From JBQTKD01 sp052389435 (GTDB lineage: Bacteria; Actinomycetota; Actinomycetes; Sporichthyales; Sporichthyaceae), in the NCBI GenBank assembly GCA_052389435.1, contig JBQTIB010000001.1:1-51318 (forward strand): DNA of 51,318 nucleotides. Reading direction: 5' to 3'. The notes under the pieces were generated by a model that saw only the letters and a program-made list of their open reading frames with translations, ran no database searches and was not told the origin of the DNA. Shown here piece by piece: positions 16,850-24,268 of this stretch (within the stretch, counting starts at the first letter, position 1; the number at the start of each line of letters is the position of its first letter). Both the position numbers and the translations under genes were made by a program.

Positions 16850-17118
16850 GGTACGACGCAGCTGAGGCTTCGCGGATAGCTTGCCGTCCTGTCGAGACTA
16901 TGCGAGCCAGGCCTTTGCCGACCGGTAGCGGCCAAGGCGCAGCAGACTGTCACGACGAAATAAGTCTCGGCGTAGATCCGGGAATCCCTCGCAACCCGCC
17001 GAGACGGGCGTAGCCGTCGGGTTCAAGGATCGCGAAGCGACCGCGCAGGACCGCATAGGAGGGCCGCCGGACGGTCTTCGACCGCTGGCCCTCGTCCACG
17101 ACCGCCACCCAACTCCAC

Positions 17119-17537
17119 ATGGCCGCCGGACCCGCCGGGCCGGGCCTGCACACGGAGGTCCTACAGCGATTGAGCGCTTCGCGGCGCGACGCCGTGCTCT
17201 TCGCGCTGCTCACGCTCCGCGACGTGGAAGCGGGGCGGCTCCTCGCCCACAACCTCGGCCGTCAGACCGGACACCTGGACCCGGTTGGCCAAGGACTACC
17301 GAAAACAGGACCCGCTCGCCGTGCTGCCGGTCCTCGCCGACTTGGTCGACACCGATCTCCGTCAGGCCGACGCCCGCAACTACCAGTCAGCCGCACGCCG
17401 CTCGAAGTCCATGCGCAAGCTGGCCGCGGGCAGCGAACGAGCCCCGCGAGGTCGACGATCCGGTCGCCGCTCTCCGCGAACGGCACCGCCGCCGACCCCG
17501 TCTGCAGCAGGAGTTCGATCGAGCCGGCCTGCCCTGA
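17119..17537 (+). pseudogene. Degenerate C-terminal fragment of a SWIM zinc-finger family protein
   Basis: Three consecutive frames spell one family C-terminus: LHTEVLQRLSASRRDAVLFA in frame 1, then DPLAVLPVLADLVDTDLRQADARNYQSAARR in frame 2, then PVAALRERHRRRPRLQQEF and a TGA at 17535. These phrases recur at the end of actinobacterial SWIM zinc-finger proteins. The cysteine/histidine SWIM motif and the whole N-terminus are missing and at least two frameshifts are present, so this is a relic within the island. The exact left limit cannot be set. Confidence 0.55.
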
Positions 17538-17854
17538 CACCCACGCCCCGATGGTCGGCGCCGCCAGCACGTCCGACGACGGCCGTTCTCGACCATCCCC
17601 TCGCAACCGGCCAATTCGGGCGGCGCCGAACGATCGAAGGCGAGGGGTGGCGCTCACCGGTACCAGGATGAGCGTAAGCCCTTCGAGTGGCACGGCCGGG
17701 CCTCGGATCTGACGCCCCGTAAAGATCTTCTGGGCCGTCTCTGGGCCGTGACAGCTTGGCCACAGGGGGTAAACAGGGGTCGTGAACGGTCGACTACCGA
17801 AAGCGATACTTGCAGCTCATAACGCGTGTCGGGCACTCACGATGCCTTGTGGAT
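17538..17854. other. Non-coding right end of the rnpB island
   Basis: No gene is recognisable here. It holds the right copy of the paired 11-bp repeat (17729-17751) and ends at the attachment repeat at 17855. An integrase gene would be expected near one of the island ends but is absent. A weak transposase-like phrase is noted under rejected items. Confidence 0.5.
17729..17751. repeat. Paired 11-bp direct repeat, right copy (candidate integrase arm site)
   Basis: This is identical to 10022-10044. The two TCTGGGCCG units begin at 17729 and 17740. It lies 103 bp inside the right attachment repeat. Confidence 0.55.
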
Positions 17855-17895
17855 AACCTGTGGGCGACGAGCCGGCCTGTAAGCCGGATTCTGTC
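17855..17895. repeat. Right attachment repeat (within rnpB), 41 bp
   Basis: This is identical to 9929-9969. It covers the 3' terminal bases of rnpB plus a few downstream bases, so the island insertion left the RNA gene with a full-length 3' end. Confidence 0.85.
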
Positions 17896-18267
17896 CACCG
17901 GCGAACCGGTGGGGCGGCCATCCATCTGGGGCCGACGTTGCCGTCGACCTCGGTGCGGCCTACCTGCGAGCTCGGACGGGCAGCCCTCGAACGCTCGCAC
18001 ACGCTGAGCGGACCCAGCGATCTTGGCCTTGCTCCGGGTGGGGTTTACCTAGCCGCTCGGGTCGCCCCGAACGCTGGTGGTCTCTTACACCACCGTTTCA
18101 CCCTTACCGCCGCACCGAAGTGCGGAGGCGGTCTGATTTCTGTGGCACTGTCCCGCGGGTCGCCCCGGGTGGGCGTTACCCACCACCCTGCCCTGTGGAG
18201 TCCGGACTTTCCTCGACGACGCTTCCGCGGAAGCGTCCCCGCGACCGCCCGGCCGGCTCGTCGCAGC
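17862..18267 (-). ncRNA. rnpB: RNase P RNA (type A)
   Basis: This is the catalytic RNA that trims the 5' leader of precursor tRNAs. On the minus strand helix P1 forms from CGACGAGCCGGCC (18263 down to 18251) and GGCCGGCTCGTCG near the 3' end (17877 down to 17865). The universal core is present: GAGGAAAGTCCGGACTCC, then GGGTAACGCCC, then AGTGCCACAGAAATCAG, then GTAAGGGTGAAACGG and GGCTAGGTAAACCCC. The termini are estimated from P1. Its 3' end served as the integration target of the neighbouring island. Confidence 0.95.
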
Positions 18268-18300
18268 GACCACCCTACGGCGCGCCCGTAGACTTCCCGC

Positions 18301-18516
18301 ATGGGGCCACTCCCCGGCGAGACCGCCGCCCAGCGCCTGCAGTTGGCCTTGGAGCTGCACGACCTCGGGATGTCCATGTACCGGGCACGCCTGCACCGCG
18401 AGCAGCCCGAGGCTACCGAGGAAGACCTCGACGAGCAGGTGCGCGCCTGGTTGCGCCGCCGACCGAGCGGCGAGGTCGGCGATATGCCCGGCCAGGCAAG
18501 CACCCGGCGACTGTGA
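18301..18516 (+). CDS. Small partner protein of a nucleotidyltransferase pair, 71 aa
   Basis: The helical product reads LQLALELHDLGMSMYRARL, then EATEEDLDEQVRAWLRRRPS. Small proteins with 'L...LFD.G..L.R..LRREHPEASEEEI...L..WL..RP' precede AbiEii-like nucleotidyltransferase genes in many actinomycetes and are probably antitoxins or partners. Its stop overlaps the next start by 4 bp (GTGA), supporting coupled translation. It is transcribed divergently from rnpB. Confidence 0.7.
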   Translation: MGPLPGETAAQRLQLALELHDLGMSMYRARLHREQPEATEEDLDEQVRAWLRRRPSGEVGDMPGQASTRRL

Positions 18517-19112
18517 GCATCACCGCCGCGTTGCGTCATTCGCTGACTGCACTCGGCGCCTTGGAGGTTCCCTACGCTCTCATCGGCGGGCTCGCGGTGT
18601 CCGCCCGGGCGGAGCCTCGCTTCACCCGCGACGTCGCCCTCGCACTCGCCGTCGACTCCGACACCGCCGCCGACCAGGTGGTGCGTCACCTCCTCGGCGC
18701 CGGATTCGAGCTGCTCGCGCTCATCGAACACGTCGAGATGGATCGTCTCGGTACGGTGCGACTGATTGCCCCAGGAACGCTGGGCGTCGTCGTCGATCTG
18801 GCCTTCGCCAGCAGCGGACTTGAACCCGAGGTCGTGGCGGCGGCGGGCGTGCTGGAGATTCTCGACGTCCCGGAGGTACCCGTGGCGGCCGCGGGTCACC
18901 TAGTCGTGATGAAACTGCTCGCCCGGGCCGACCACCGTCCGCACGACCACGGGGATCTGATTGCCCTCGCCGAGGTGCTGAAGCCCGCCGACGTCGACCT
19001 CGCGGCGACCGCGGCCCGCCTGGTCACCGAACGCGGCTTCCACCGCGACCGCGATCTGGCAGCTCTTCTCGACGAGTACCTCGCCGCGTTTCGGCCCGAC
19101 CTGCGACGGTGA
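18513..19112 (+). CDS. AbiEii-like nucleotidyltransferase family protein, 199 aa
   Basis: The N-terminal half has the nucleotidyltransferase GG motif (VPYALIGGLAVSARAEPRFTRDVALALAV). The usual DVDL aspartate pair reads DVAL here, so the second catalytic aspartate appears to be alanine. The C-terminal half (VAAAGHLVVMKLLARADHRPHDHGDLIAL) matches the conserved K...D..D region of AbiEii-like proteins. It forms a two-gene cassette with the 71-residue protein. Activity as a toxin is uncertain because of the missing aspartate. Confidence 0.75.
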   Translation: MSITAALRHSLTALGALEVPYALIGGLAVSARAEPRFTRDVALALAVDSDTAADQVVRHLLGAGFELLALIEHVEMDRLGTVRLIAPGTLGVVVDLAFASSGLEPEVVAAAGVLEILDVPEVPVAAAGHLVVMKLLARADHRPHDHGDLIALAEVLKPADVDLAATAARLVTERGFHRDRDLAALLDEYLAAFRPDLRR

Positions 19113-19139
19113 GCCGCGACGGGGCGCGGCTCCTCGGAC

Positions 19140-19889
19140 TCAGGGCGCCTCGCCCGCGTCGACCGTCCAGCCGTACCTGTCCCCGAGCGCGGTCAGCGAT
19201 TCCGCCCCGGCGATGCCGTCGGCGTCGGCCCGGCGGAAGCCGAGTTCGTGCTGCCAACGCCGGTAGCCCTCGACGTCGGCGGAGTAGCCCTCGGCCCGCA
19301 GCGCCGCCCCCACCCGCCCGTCGTAGACGCCGAGTTCGCGGGCCTTGCGCCGGACCGACGCCAGGCGCACCGGCCGGTCCTTCGAGCGTTCGAGCACCTT
19401 CGGGCCGACGAGGTAGTCCGGGTACCCGAACCCGCCGCCCCGGGTGCCGGCGCGGCGGAGCTTGAAGACCCCGATGCCCTGGCGGGAGCCACCGGAGTTG
19501 GTGTTGCCCTCCACCGTCAGGAACGAACCGTCGGCGTCGACCTTCACCACGATCCCGACGTGCGCGATGCGCCGCAGCCGCGCGTTGTAGAAGTAGGCGA
19601 TCGCCCCGGGCCGCGGGGTGCTCCCCCACCGGTTGCGCTTGCGAAACCACGCGGCGCCCGCGGGGGTGTAGGCGTGTCGGGGGATCGCCCTGGCGCACCC
19701 GGACTCCGCGGCGGCCCAGGACACGAACTGCGCGCACCAGGGCACCCGGTTCATCCCGTACCAGGCGCCGAAGGCGTTGTCGTTGTCCCCGGATTCTCGG
19801 TATCCGAGTTGACTGGAGGCCACGGCGATCAGCGCCTCCGCCGTGCCCGGGTGCTTCAGACGCGGGACCGGCTTCAGGGGCGGGGTCAC
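19140..19889 (-). CDS. CHAP-domain cell-wall hydrolase with peptidoglycan-binding tail, 249 aa
   Basis: The N-terminal CHAP amidase/peptidase domain contains the catalytic cysteine at about 52 in MNRVPWCAQFVSWAAAESG and the histidine in RIAHVGIVVKV. The SQLGYRESGDNDNAFGAWYG opening is typical of phage-like and actinobacterial CHAP hydrolases. The C-terminal 60 residues (VRRKARELGVYDGRVG, YRRWQHELGFRRADADG) resemble a peptidoglycan-binding repeat. There is no signal peptide, so export would need another route. It starts at GTG 19889, overlapping the upstream 65-residue gene by 4 bp. Confidence 0.82.
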   Translation of the reverse strand: MTPPLKPVPRLKHPGTAEALIAVASSQLGYRESGDNDNAFGAWYGMNRVPWCAQFVSWAAAESGCARAIPRHAYTPAGAAWFRKRNRWGSTPRPGAIAYFYNARLRRIAHVGIVVKVDADGSFLTVEGNTNSGGSRQGIGVFKLRRAGTRGGGFGYPDYLVGPKVLERSKDRPVRLASVRRKARELGVYDGRVGAALRAEGYSADVEGYRRWQHELGFRRADADGIAGAESLTALGDRYGWTVDAGEAP

Positions 19890-20083
19890 GCCGGCCCCGC
19901 CTCGTCGAGGTCGATGGACGCGGCGACGACCTCGGCGGCCTCGTCCTCGGACAGCGGGTCCTGGTCGACGCCGTCCTGGTCGCCGTCGGCGAGGTCGGGT
20001 GAGTCGTCGGTGAACTCGACCAACCCGTCCTGGGAGGTGGCGTCGGCCTCGTCCTCGGGCAGGGCGGGCGGTCGGTCGGTCAT
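19886..20083 (-). CDS. Small highly acidic protein, 65 aa
   Basis: The product starts MTDRPPALPEDEADATSQDG and is rich in aspartate and glutamate with almost no basic residues. It is coupled to the CHAP hydrolase gene by a 4-bp overlap and lies 17 bp after the DUF6636 lipoprotein gene. It might be a charged chaperone or inhibitor of the hydrolase, but this is speculation. No family was recognised. Confidence 0.6.
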   Translation of the reverse strand: MTDRPPALPEDEADATSQDGLVEFTDDSPDLADGDQDGVDQDPLSEDEAAEVVAASIDLDEAGPA

Positions 20084-20099
20084 CTTGGGAGCCTCCGTC

Positions 20100-20642
20100 T
20101 CAGAACAGGTCGTAGGCGGAACGGGAGAGGGTGAAGCCGTGGCCGCCGGCGCCGTGCTCGCAGCGCAGGGCCTGCTCGGTGGAGGTGCAGACGTACCCGT
20201 CGACGCGGCTCTGCGTGCCGTAGGCGAGAACCGGCGCATCGGGTTCGACGGGGGTGTCGGTCGCGCAGACGAACCGCGCCCGCGCCCGGTCGAGGGCGAC
20301 CGACTGTCCCCAGTCGCCCTCGCAGGACGCGGGCCGCGGCGGCGGTGCCCACCGGGCGCCTCGAACGCCGCAGGTCACCCCGGCGTCGTCGATCGAGCAG
20401 CCGATGGCGCCCGAGGGCATCTGGAAACTGGCCAGGCTCAGGGCCGTCGACGGCCCTCCCGACGCGGCGGCCTCGGGAGCGGCCGTCTCGGCGGCGGCGG
20501 TCGCCACCTCGGCCTGCACCGGGGCGGACACGACCTCGGAGTCCTCCGCGCCACAGGCCCCCAGCAGCACGGTCAGCGCACCCACAGCGGCCCAGCCGGG
20601 CAGCCGCCCGCCCGGCAGCGAGCACCTCGACGCATCCCCCAT
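20100..20642 (-). CDS. DUF6636-like lipoprotein, 180 aa
   Basis: Starting at ATG 20642, a lipoprotein signal ends in LLGA-C with the cysteine at about 30. After an alanine-rich linker the mature domain shows the DUF6636 pattern: FQMPSGAIGCSIDDAGVTCG, ASCEGDWGQSV, ARFVCATDTP, YGTQSRVDGYVC and GHGFTLSRSAYDLF, with paired cysteines likely forming disulfides. The family is exported and of unknown function. It is the first gene of a three-gene minus-strand operon with the acidic protein and the CHAP hydrolase. Confidence 0.78.
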   Translation of the reverse strand: MGDASRCSLPGGRLPGWAAVGALTVLLGACGAEDSEVVSAPVQAEVATAAAETAAPEAAASGGPSTALSLASFQMPSGAIGCSIDDAGVTCGVRGARWAPPPRPASCEGDWGQSVALDRARARFVCATDTPVEPDAPVLAYGTQSRVDGYVCTSTEQALRCEHGAGGHGFTLSRSAYDLF

Positions 20643-20872
20643 CGGCCCCCGGCCGCCCTTCGTCCGGCCCGCCGTCGGCCCGCGGACGCGATGTGGATCA
20701 CGAACGGCACCGAGTATGGGCCCGAACGGGCCCCTGCGCGGCACACATGCGGCAATTGCCGCGCAGAATGGCAAATCGCATCGTCCGGCGCTCGAAACAC
20801 GTCGGTAACTCCCATGTGGCGGACCTGCGAAAGCCTGTGTCGGAGCACCCGGAACCGAAACTGCGAGGAACT

Positions 20873-23800
20873 GTGGCCATCCGCGTCGCCATCGAGCACA
20901 GCACCGTCTACCGCTTCGATCGGCCCACCGACCTCGGCCCGCACACGATCCGGCTGCGGCCCGCGCCGCACTGCCGTACGCCCATCACCGGGTACTCCCT
21001 CACGGTCGGGCCGGCGGACCACTTCCTGAACTGGCAGCAGGACGTCTACGGCAACCACGCCGCGCGCCTGGTCTTCAACGAACCGGCGACCGAACTCGCG
21101 ATCCAGGTCGACCTCGTCGCGGAGATGACCTCGCTGAACCCCTTCGACTTCTTCGTCGAGGACTCGGCCGAGCACTTCCCGTTCGACTACGCCCCAGGCG
21201 TGGCCGAGGACCTCGGCCCGTACCTGCGCCCCGTCGACGAGCCCGGCGCGAAGGTCGGCTCCGGGGCCGGCCCGTTGCTGCGCCGCTGGCTCGACGCCTT
21301 CGACCCCGACGCGGCCAAGGGCGAGGTGATCGTCGACTTCCTCGTCGAGATCAACCGGCGCCTCGCCCTCGACGTCGCCTACTCGCTGCGCATGGAGCCG
21401 GGCGTGCAGTCTCCGGACACGACGCTGAAGCTCGGCGTCGGGTCCTGCCGCGACTCTGCGTGGCTGATGGTCTCGATCCTGCGCGAGCTCGGCCTCGCGG
21501 CCCGGTTCGTCTCCGGCTACCTCGTCCAGCTCGTTCCCGACGAGAACCCGGGCACGCTCACCAAGGACTTCACCGATCTGCACGCCTGGGCCGAGGTCTA
21601 CGTCCCCGGCGCCGGGTGGATCGGCCTGGACCCGACCTCCGGCCTGCTCGCGGGCGAGGGGCACATCCCGCTCGTCGGCAGCCCCCGCCCGGAGTGGGCC
21701 GCGCCCATCACCGGGACCACGGGCCCGACAACGGCGACGATGGAGTTCGCCAACGTCGTCCGGCGCATCCACGAGGACCCGCGCATCAGCCGTCCGTACT
21801 CGGCCGATCAGCTCGCCCGGATCGACGAACTCGGGGCCGAGGTCGACCGCCGCCTCCTCGACGGCGACGTCCGCCTGACGATGGGCGGAGAGCCCACGTT
21901 CGTAGCGGGCGAGGACAAGGAGTCCGAGCAGTGGCGCACCGACGCCGACGGCCCGGAGAAGCGCGCGATGGCCACCGCGCTCGCCGCCAAGCTCAAGGAC
22001 CACTACGCACCCGCCGGCGCGACGATGTACACGCAGGGCAAGTGGTACCCCGGAGAACCCCTGCCCCGCTGGGAGATCCGCCTCGCCTGGCGAGCCGACG
22101 ACGTCGCGCTGTGGGCGAACGCAGCCCTGCTCGACGACCCGTGGAGCGAGCCCCGCGTCGAACCGGGCTCGGAGGCCGCATCGGCGATCGTCGGCGACCT
22201 GACCGCCGAACTCGCGCACCGACTCGGCGTCGAGAACTCCTGCATCCGGCCGCTTTTCGAGGACCCGCTCGAGCAGCTCGCCGTCGAAGCGCGGCTCCCG
22301 ACCGGCCCGGCGCCGGACATGCCGACCAAGGACGTGTGGCCCGCCACCGGCGCGGCCCGTGCGGCGATCGTCGCGACGCTCGACGCCCAGCGCGGCCTGC
22401 CGCAGGCGTGGGCGATCCCGCTCGGCCGCGCCGAGGACGGCTCCGGCTGGATCACCGCGAACTGGCAGACCCGCCGCGGCGAGCTGTACCTGACCCCGGG
22501 CACCTCGCCCGCGGGTCTGCGGATGCCGCTGGACTCGATCGGCTGGACCCCGCCGAAGGTCCTGCCCGAGCCCTCCCGGTTCGCCAAGGCCCGGCCCCTT
22601 CCCCTGCCCGCCTCCCTGCCGGACTGGAGCGACCCGGCGCCGCTGCACACGATGGACGACGGGGCCCCGCGCACCGCCCTGTGCGTCGAAGAACGCAACG
22701 GCCACGTCCACGTTTTCCTGCCTCCGCTGCCCACCGCGGACGACTTCGTGATGCTGCTCGACGTCGTGGCCCGCGCCGCCGAGGCCGTCGGGACGGCCGT
22801 GGTCCTCGAGGGCTATCCGCCGGCCGGCGACAACCGGATGCGGACCCTGACGGTCACCCCAGACCCGGGCGTGATCGAGGTCAACGTGCAGCCGTCGAAG
22901 GGCTGGGCAGAGCTCGGCGAGCTCACGCGCACCCTGCACGCGAAGGCGACCGAGGTCGGCCTGGTCACCGAGACCTTCGGCATCGACGGCACCCACACCG
23001 GCACCGGTGGCGGTGGCCACCTCACCCTGGGCGGGGCGAAGCCGGCCGACTCCCCGCTGCTGCGACGCCCCGACCTGCTCGTCAGCATGCTCACCTACTG
23101 GCAGCACCACCCCGGCCTGACCTACCTGTTCTCCGGCCGCTTCATCGGCCCGACCAGCCAGGCCCCGCGCGTGGACGAGGGCCGCCCGGAGAACCTCTAC
23201 GAGCTCGAGATCGCCTTCGCCGAACTCGCCGCGCTCGAGACGGCGACACCCGAAGGCGCGCGCCCGTGGCAGGTCGACCGTGCGCTGCGGCACCTGTTGA
23301 CCGACGTCACCGGCAACACCCACCGCAGCGAGTTCTGCATCGACAAGCTGTTCAGCCCGGACTCCGACCGCGGCCGCCTCGGCCTGCTGGAACTGCGCGG
23401 CTTCGAAATGTCCCCCCACCCGGAGATGGGCCTGGTCACCGCACTGCTCGTGCGCTCGCTCGTCGCCCGCTTCTGGGAAACTCCCTACACGGGCAAGCTG
23501 ATCCGCTGGGGCACACGCCTGCACGACTCCTTCCTGCTGCCCGAGTTCGCGCTGGCCGACGTCGGGGACGTCGTCGAGGACCTGCGCGCGCACGGGCTGA
23601 ACTTCTCCCCCGACTGGCTCGACCCGTTCGTCGAGTTCCGCTTCCCGCAGCTCGGCGCGACCCGCGTGGCCGGGATCGACCTCGAACTGCGCGCGGCGAT
23701 CGAGCCGTGGCACGTCCTCGGCGAAGAGGCGACGGCCGGCGGCACCGCCCGCTACGTCGACTCCTCCACCGAGCGTCTGCAGGTCAAGGTGACCGGCGCC

Positions 23801-24268
23801 GTCCCGGGCCGGCACGTCGTCACCGTCAACGGCGTCCCGCTCCCGCTGTCCGCGACGCGGGGCGAGGCGCTGGTGGCCGGCGTTCGGTACAAGGCCTGGG
23901 CACCGCCCTCGGCCCTGCATCCCACCATCGGCGTGGACTCGCCGCTGACCTTCGACGTGATCGACACCTGGAACAACCGCTCGCTGGGGGGCTGCACCTA
24001 CCGCGTCTTCCACCAGGGCGGGCGGTCCTGGGACACCTTCCCGGTCAACAGCGCCGAGGCGGAGTCCCGTCGGACGGCTCGTTTCAGCGCCGATGGTCAC
24101 ACGTCCGGACCGGTCGACCCGAGCGTCTGGCAGGCTTCCTCCATGCACCCGTCCCCGGCGACTTCGCCGCTCGCCGCCGCGGCGGCGGACGTGACCGAGT
24201 ACCCGCGGACTCTCGACCTGCGTCGCTTCGCCGCCGGCGGTCGACGAAACGGCCGACCCCGGCGGTGA
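20873..24268 (+). CDS. Transglutaminase-like protein with C-terminal DUF2126 domain, 1131 aa
   Basis: The N-terminal Bac_transglu_N region (VAIEHSTVYRFDRPTDLGPH) leads into a transglutaminase core with Cys192 in GVGSCRDSAW, the histidine in DLHAWAEV and the aspartate in GLDPTSG. The C-terminal 800 residues are DUF2126 (RLTMGGEPTFVAGEDKESEQ onward), a large domain predicted in comparative genomics to be an amidoligase-like catalytic unit. It is the first gene of an operon with the ATP-grasp/alpha-E protein and a second transglutaminase. The system is predicted to modify or synthesise peptides; the substrate is unknown. GTG 20873 follows a GAGGAA site. Confidence 0.9.
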   Translation: MAIRVAIEHSTVYRFDRPTDLGPHTIRLRPAPHCRTPITGYSLTVGPADHFLNWQQDVYGNHAARLVFNEPATELAIQVDLVAEMTSLNPFDFFVEDSAEHFPFDYAPGVAEDLGPYLRPVDEPGAKVGSGAGPLLRRWLDAFDPDAAKGEVIVDFLVEINRRLALDVAYSLRMEPGVQSPDTTLKLGVGSCRDSAWLMVSILRELGLAARFVSGYLVQLVPDENPGTLTKDFTDLHAWAEVYVPGAGWIGLDPTSGLLAGEGHIPLVGSPRPEWAAPITGTTGPTTATMEFANVVRRIHEDPRISRPYSADQLARIDELGAEVDRRLLDGDVRLTMGGEPTFVAGEDKESEQWRTDADGPEKRAMATALAAKLKDHYAPAGATMYTQGKWYPGEPLPRWEIRLAWRADDVALWANAALLDDPWSEPRVEPGSEAASAIVGDLTAELAHRLGVENSCIRPLFEDPLEQLAVEARLPTGPAPDMPTKDVWPATGAARAAIVATLDAQRGLPQAWAIPLGRAEDGSGWITANWQTRRGELYLTPGTSPAGLRMPLDSIGWTPPKVLPEPSRFAKARPLPLPASLPDWSDPAPLHTMDDGAPRTALCVEERNGHVHVFLPPLPTADDFVMLLDVVARAAEAVGTAVVLEGYPPAGDNRMRTLTVTPDPGVIEVNVQPSKGWAELGELTRTLHAKATEVGLVTETFGIDGTHTGTGGGGHLTLGGAKPADSPLLRRPDLLVSMLTYWQHHPGLTYLFSGRFIGPTSQAPRVDEGRPENLYELEIAFAELAALETATPEGARPWQVDRALRHLLTDVTGNTHRSEFCIDKLFSPDSDRGRLGLLELRGFEMSPHPEMGLVTALLVRSLVARFWETPYTGKLIRWGTRLHDSFLLPEFALADVGDVVEDLRAHGLNFSPDWLDPFVEFRFPQLGATRVAGIDLELRAAIEPWHVLGEEATAGGTARYVDSSTERLQVKVTGAVPGRHVVTVNGVPLPLSATRGEALVAGVRYKAWAPPSALHPTIGVDSPLTFDVIDTWNNRSLGGCTYRVFHQGGRSWDTFPVNSAEAESRRTARFSADGHTSGPVDPSVWQASSMHPSPATSPLAAAAADVTEYPRTLDLRRFAAGGRRNGRPRR

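Larger units (their letters stand above)
9929..17895. mobile_element. Genomic island integrated at the 3' end of rnpB
   Basis: A 41-bp perfect direct repeat of the rnpB 3' end bounds this 7.9-kb segment (9929-9969 and 17855-17895). The right copy is part of the intact RNase P RNA gene; the left copy is an orphan 3' fragment. This is the pattern left by site-specific integration that restores the target gene. Cargo: AbiEi/AbiEii, a broken TrwC-type relaxase, a NucA/NucB-type secreted protein, a small membrane protein and a decayed SWIM-protein fragment. No integrase gene was found, so the element is probably trapped. Confidence 0.8.

Noticed and set aside
16950..17252. Minus-strand frame containing FAILEPDGYARLGGLRGIPG
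   Set aside because: It overlaps the SWIM-protein relic on the other strand, its N-terminal part is a shadow of that sequence, and no family was recognised.
17650..17720. Plus-strand phrase RYQDERKPFEWHGRASDL resembling the C-terminus of an IS630-type transposase
   Set aside because: The open stretch is too short and the upstream frame does not continue into transposase motifs, so it may be chance.
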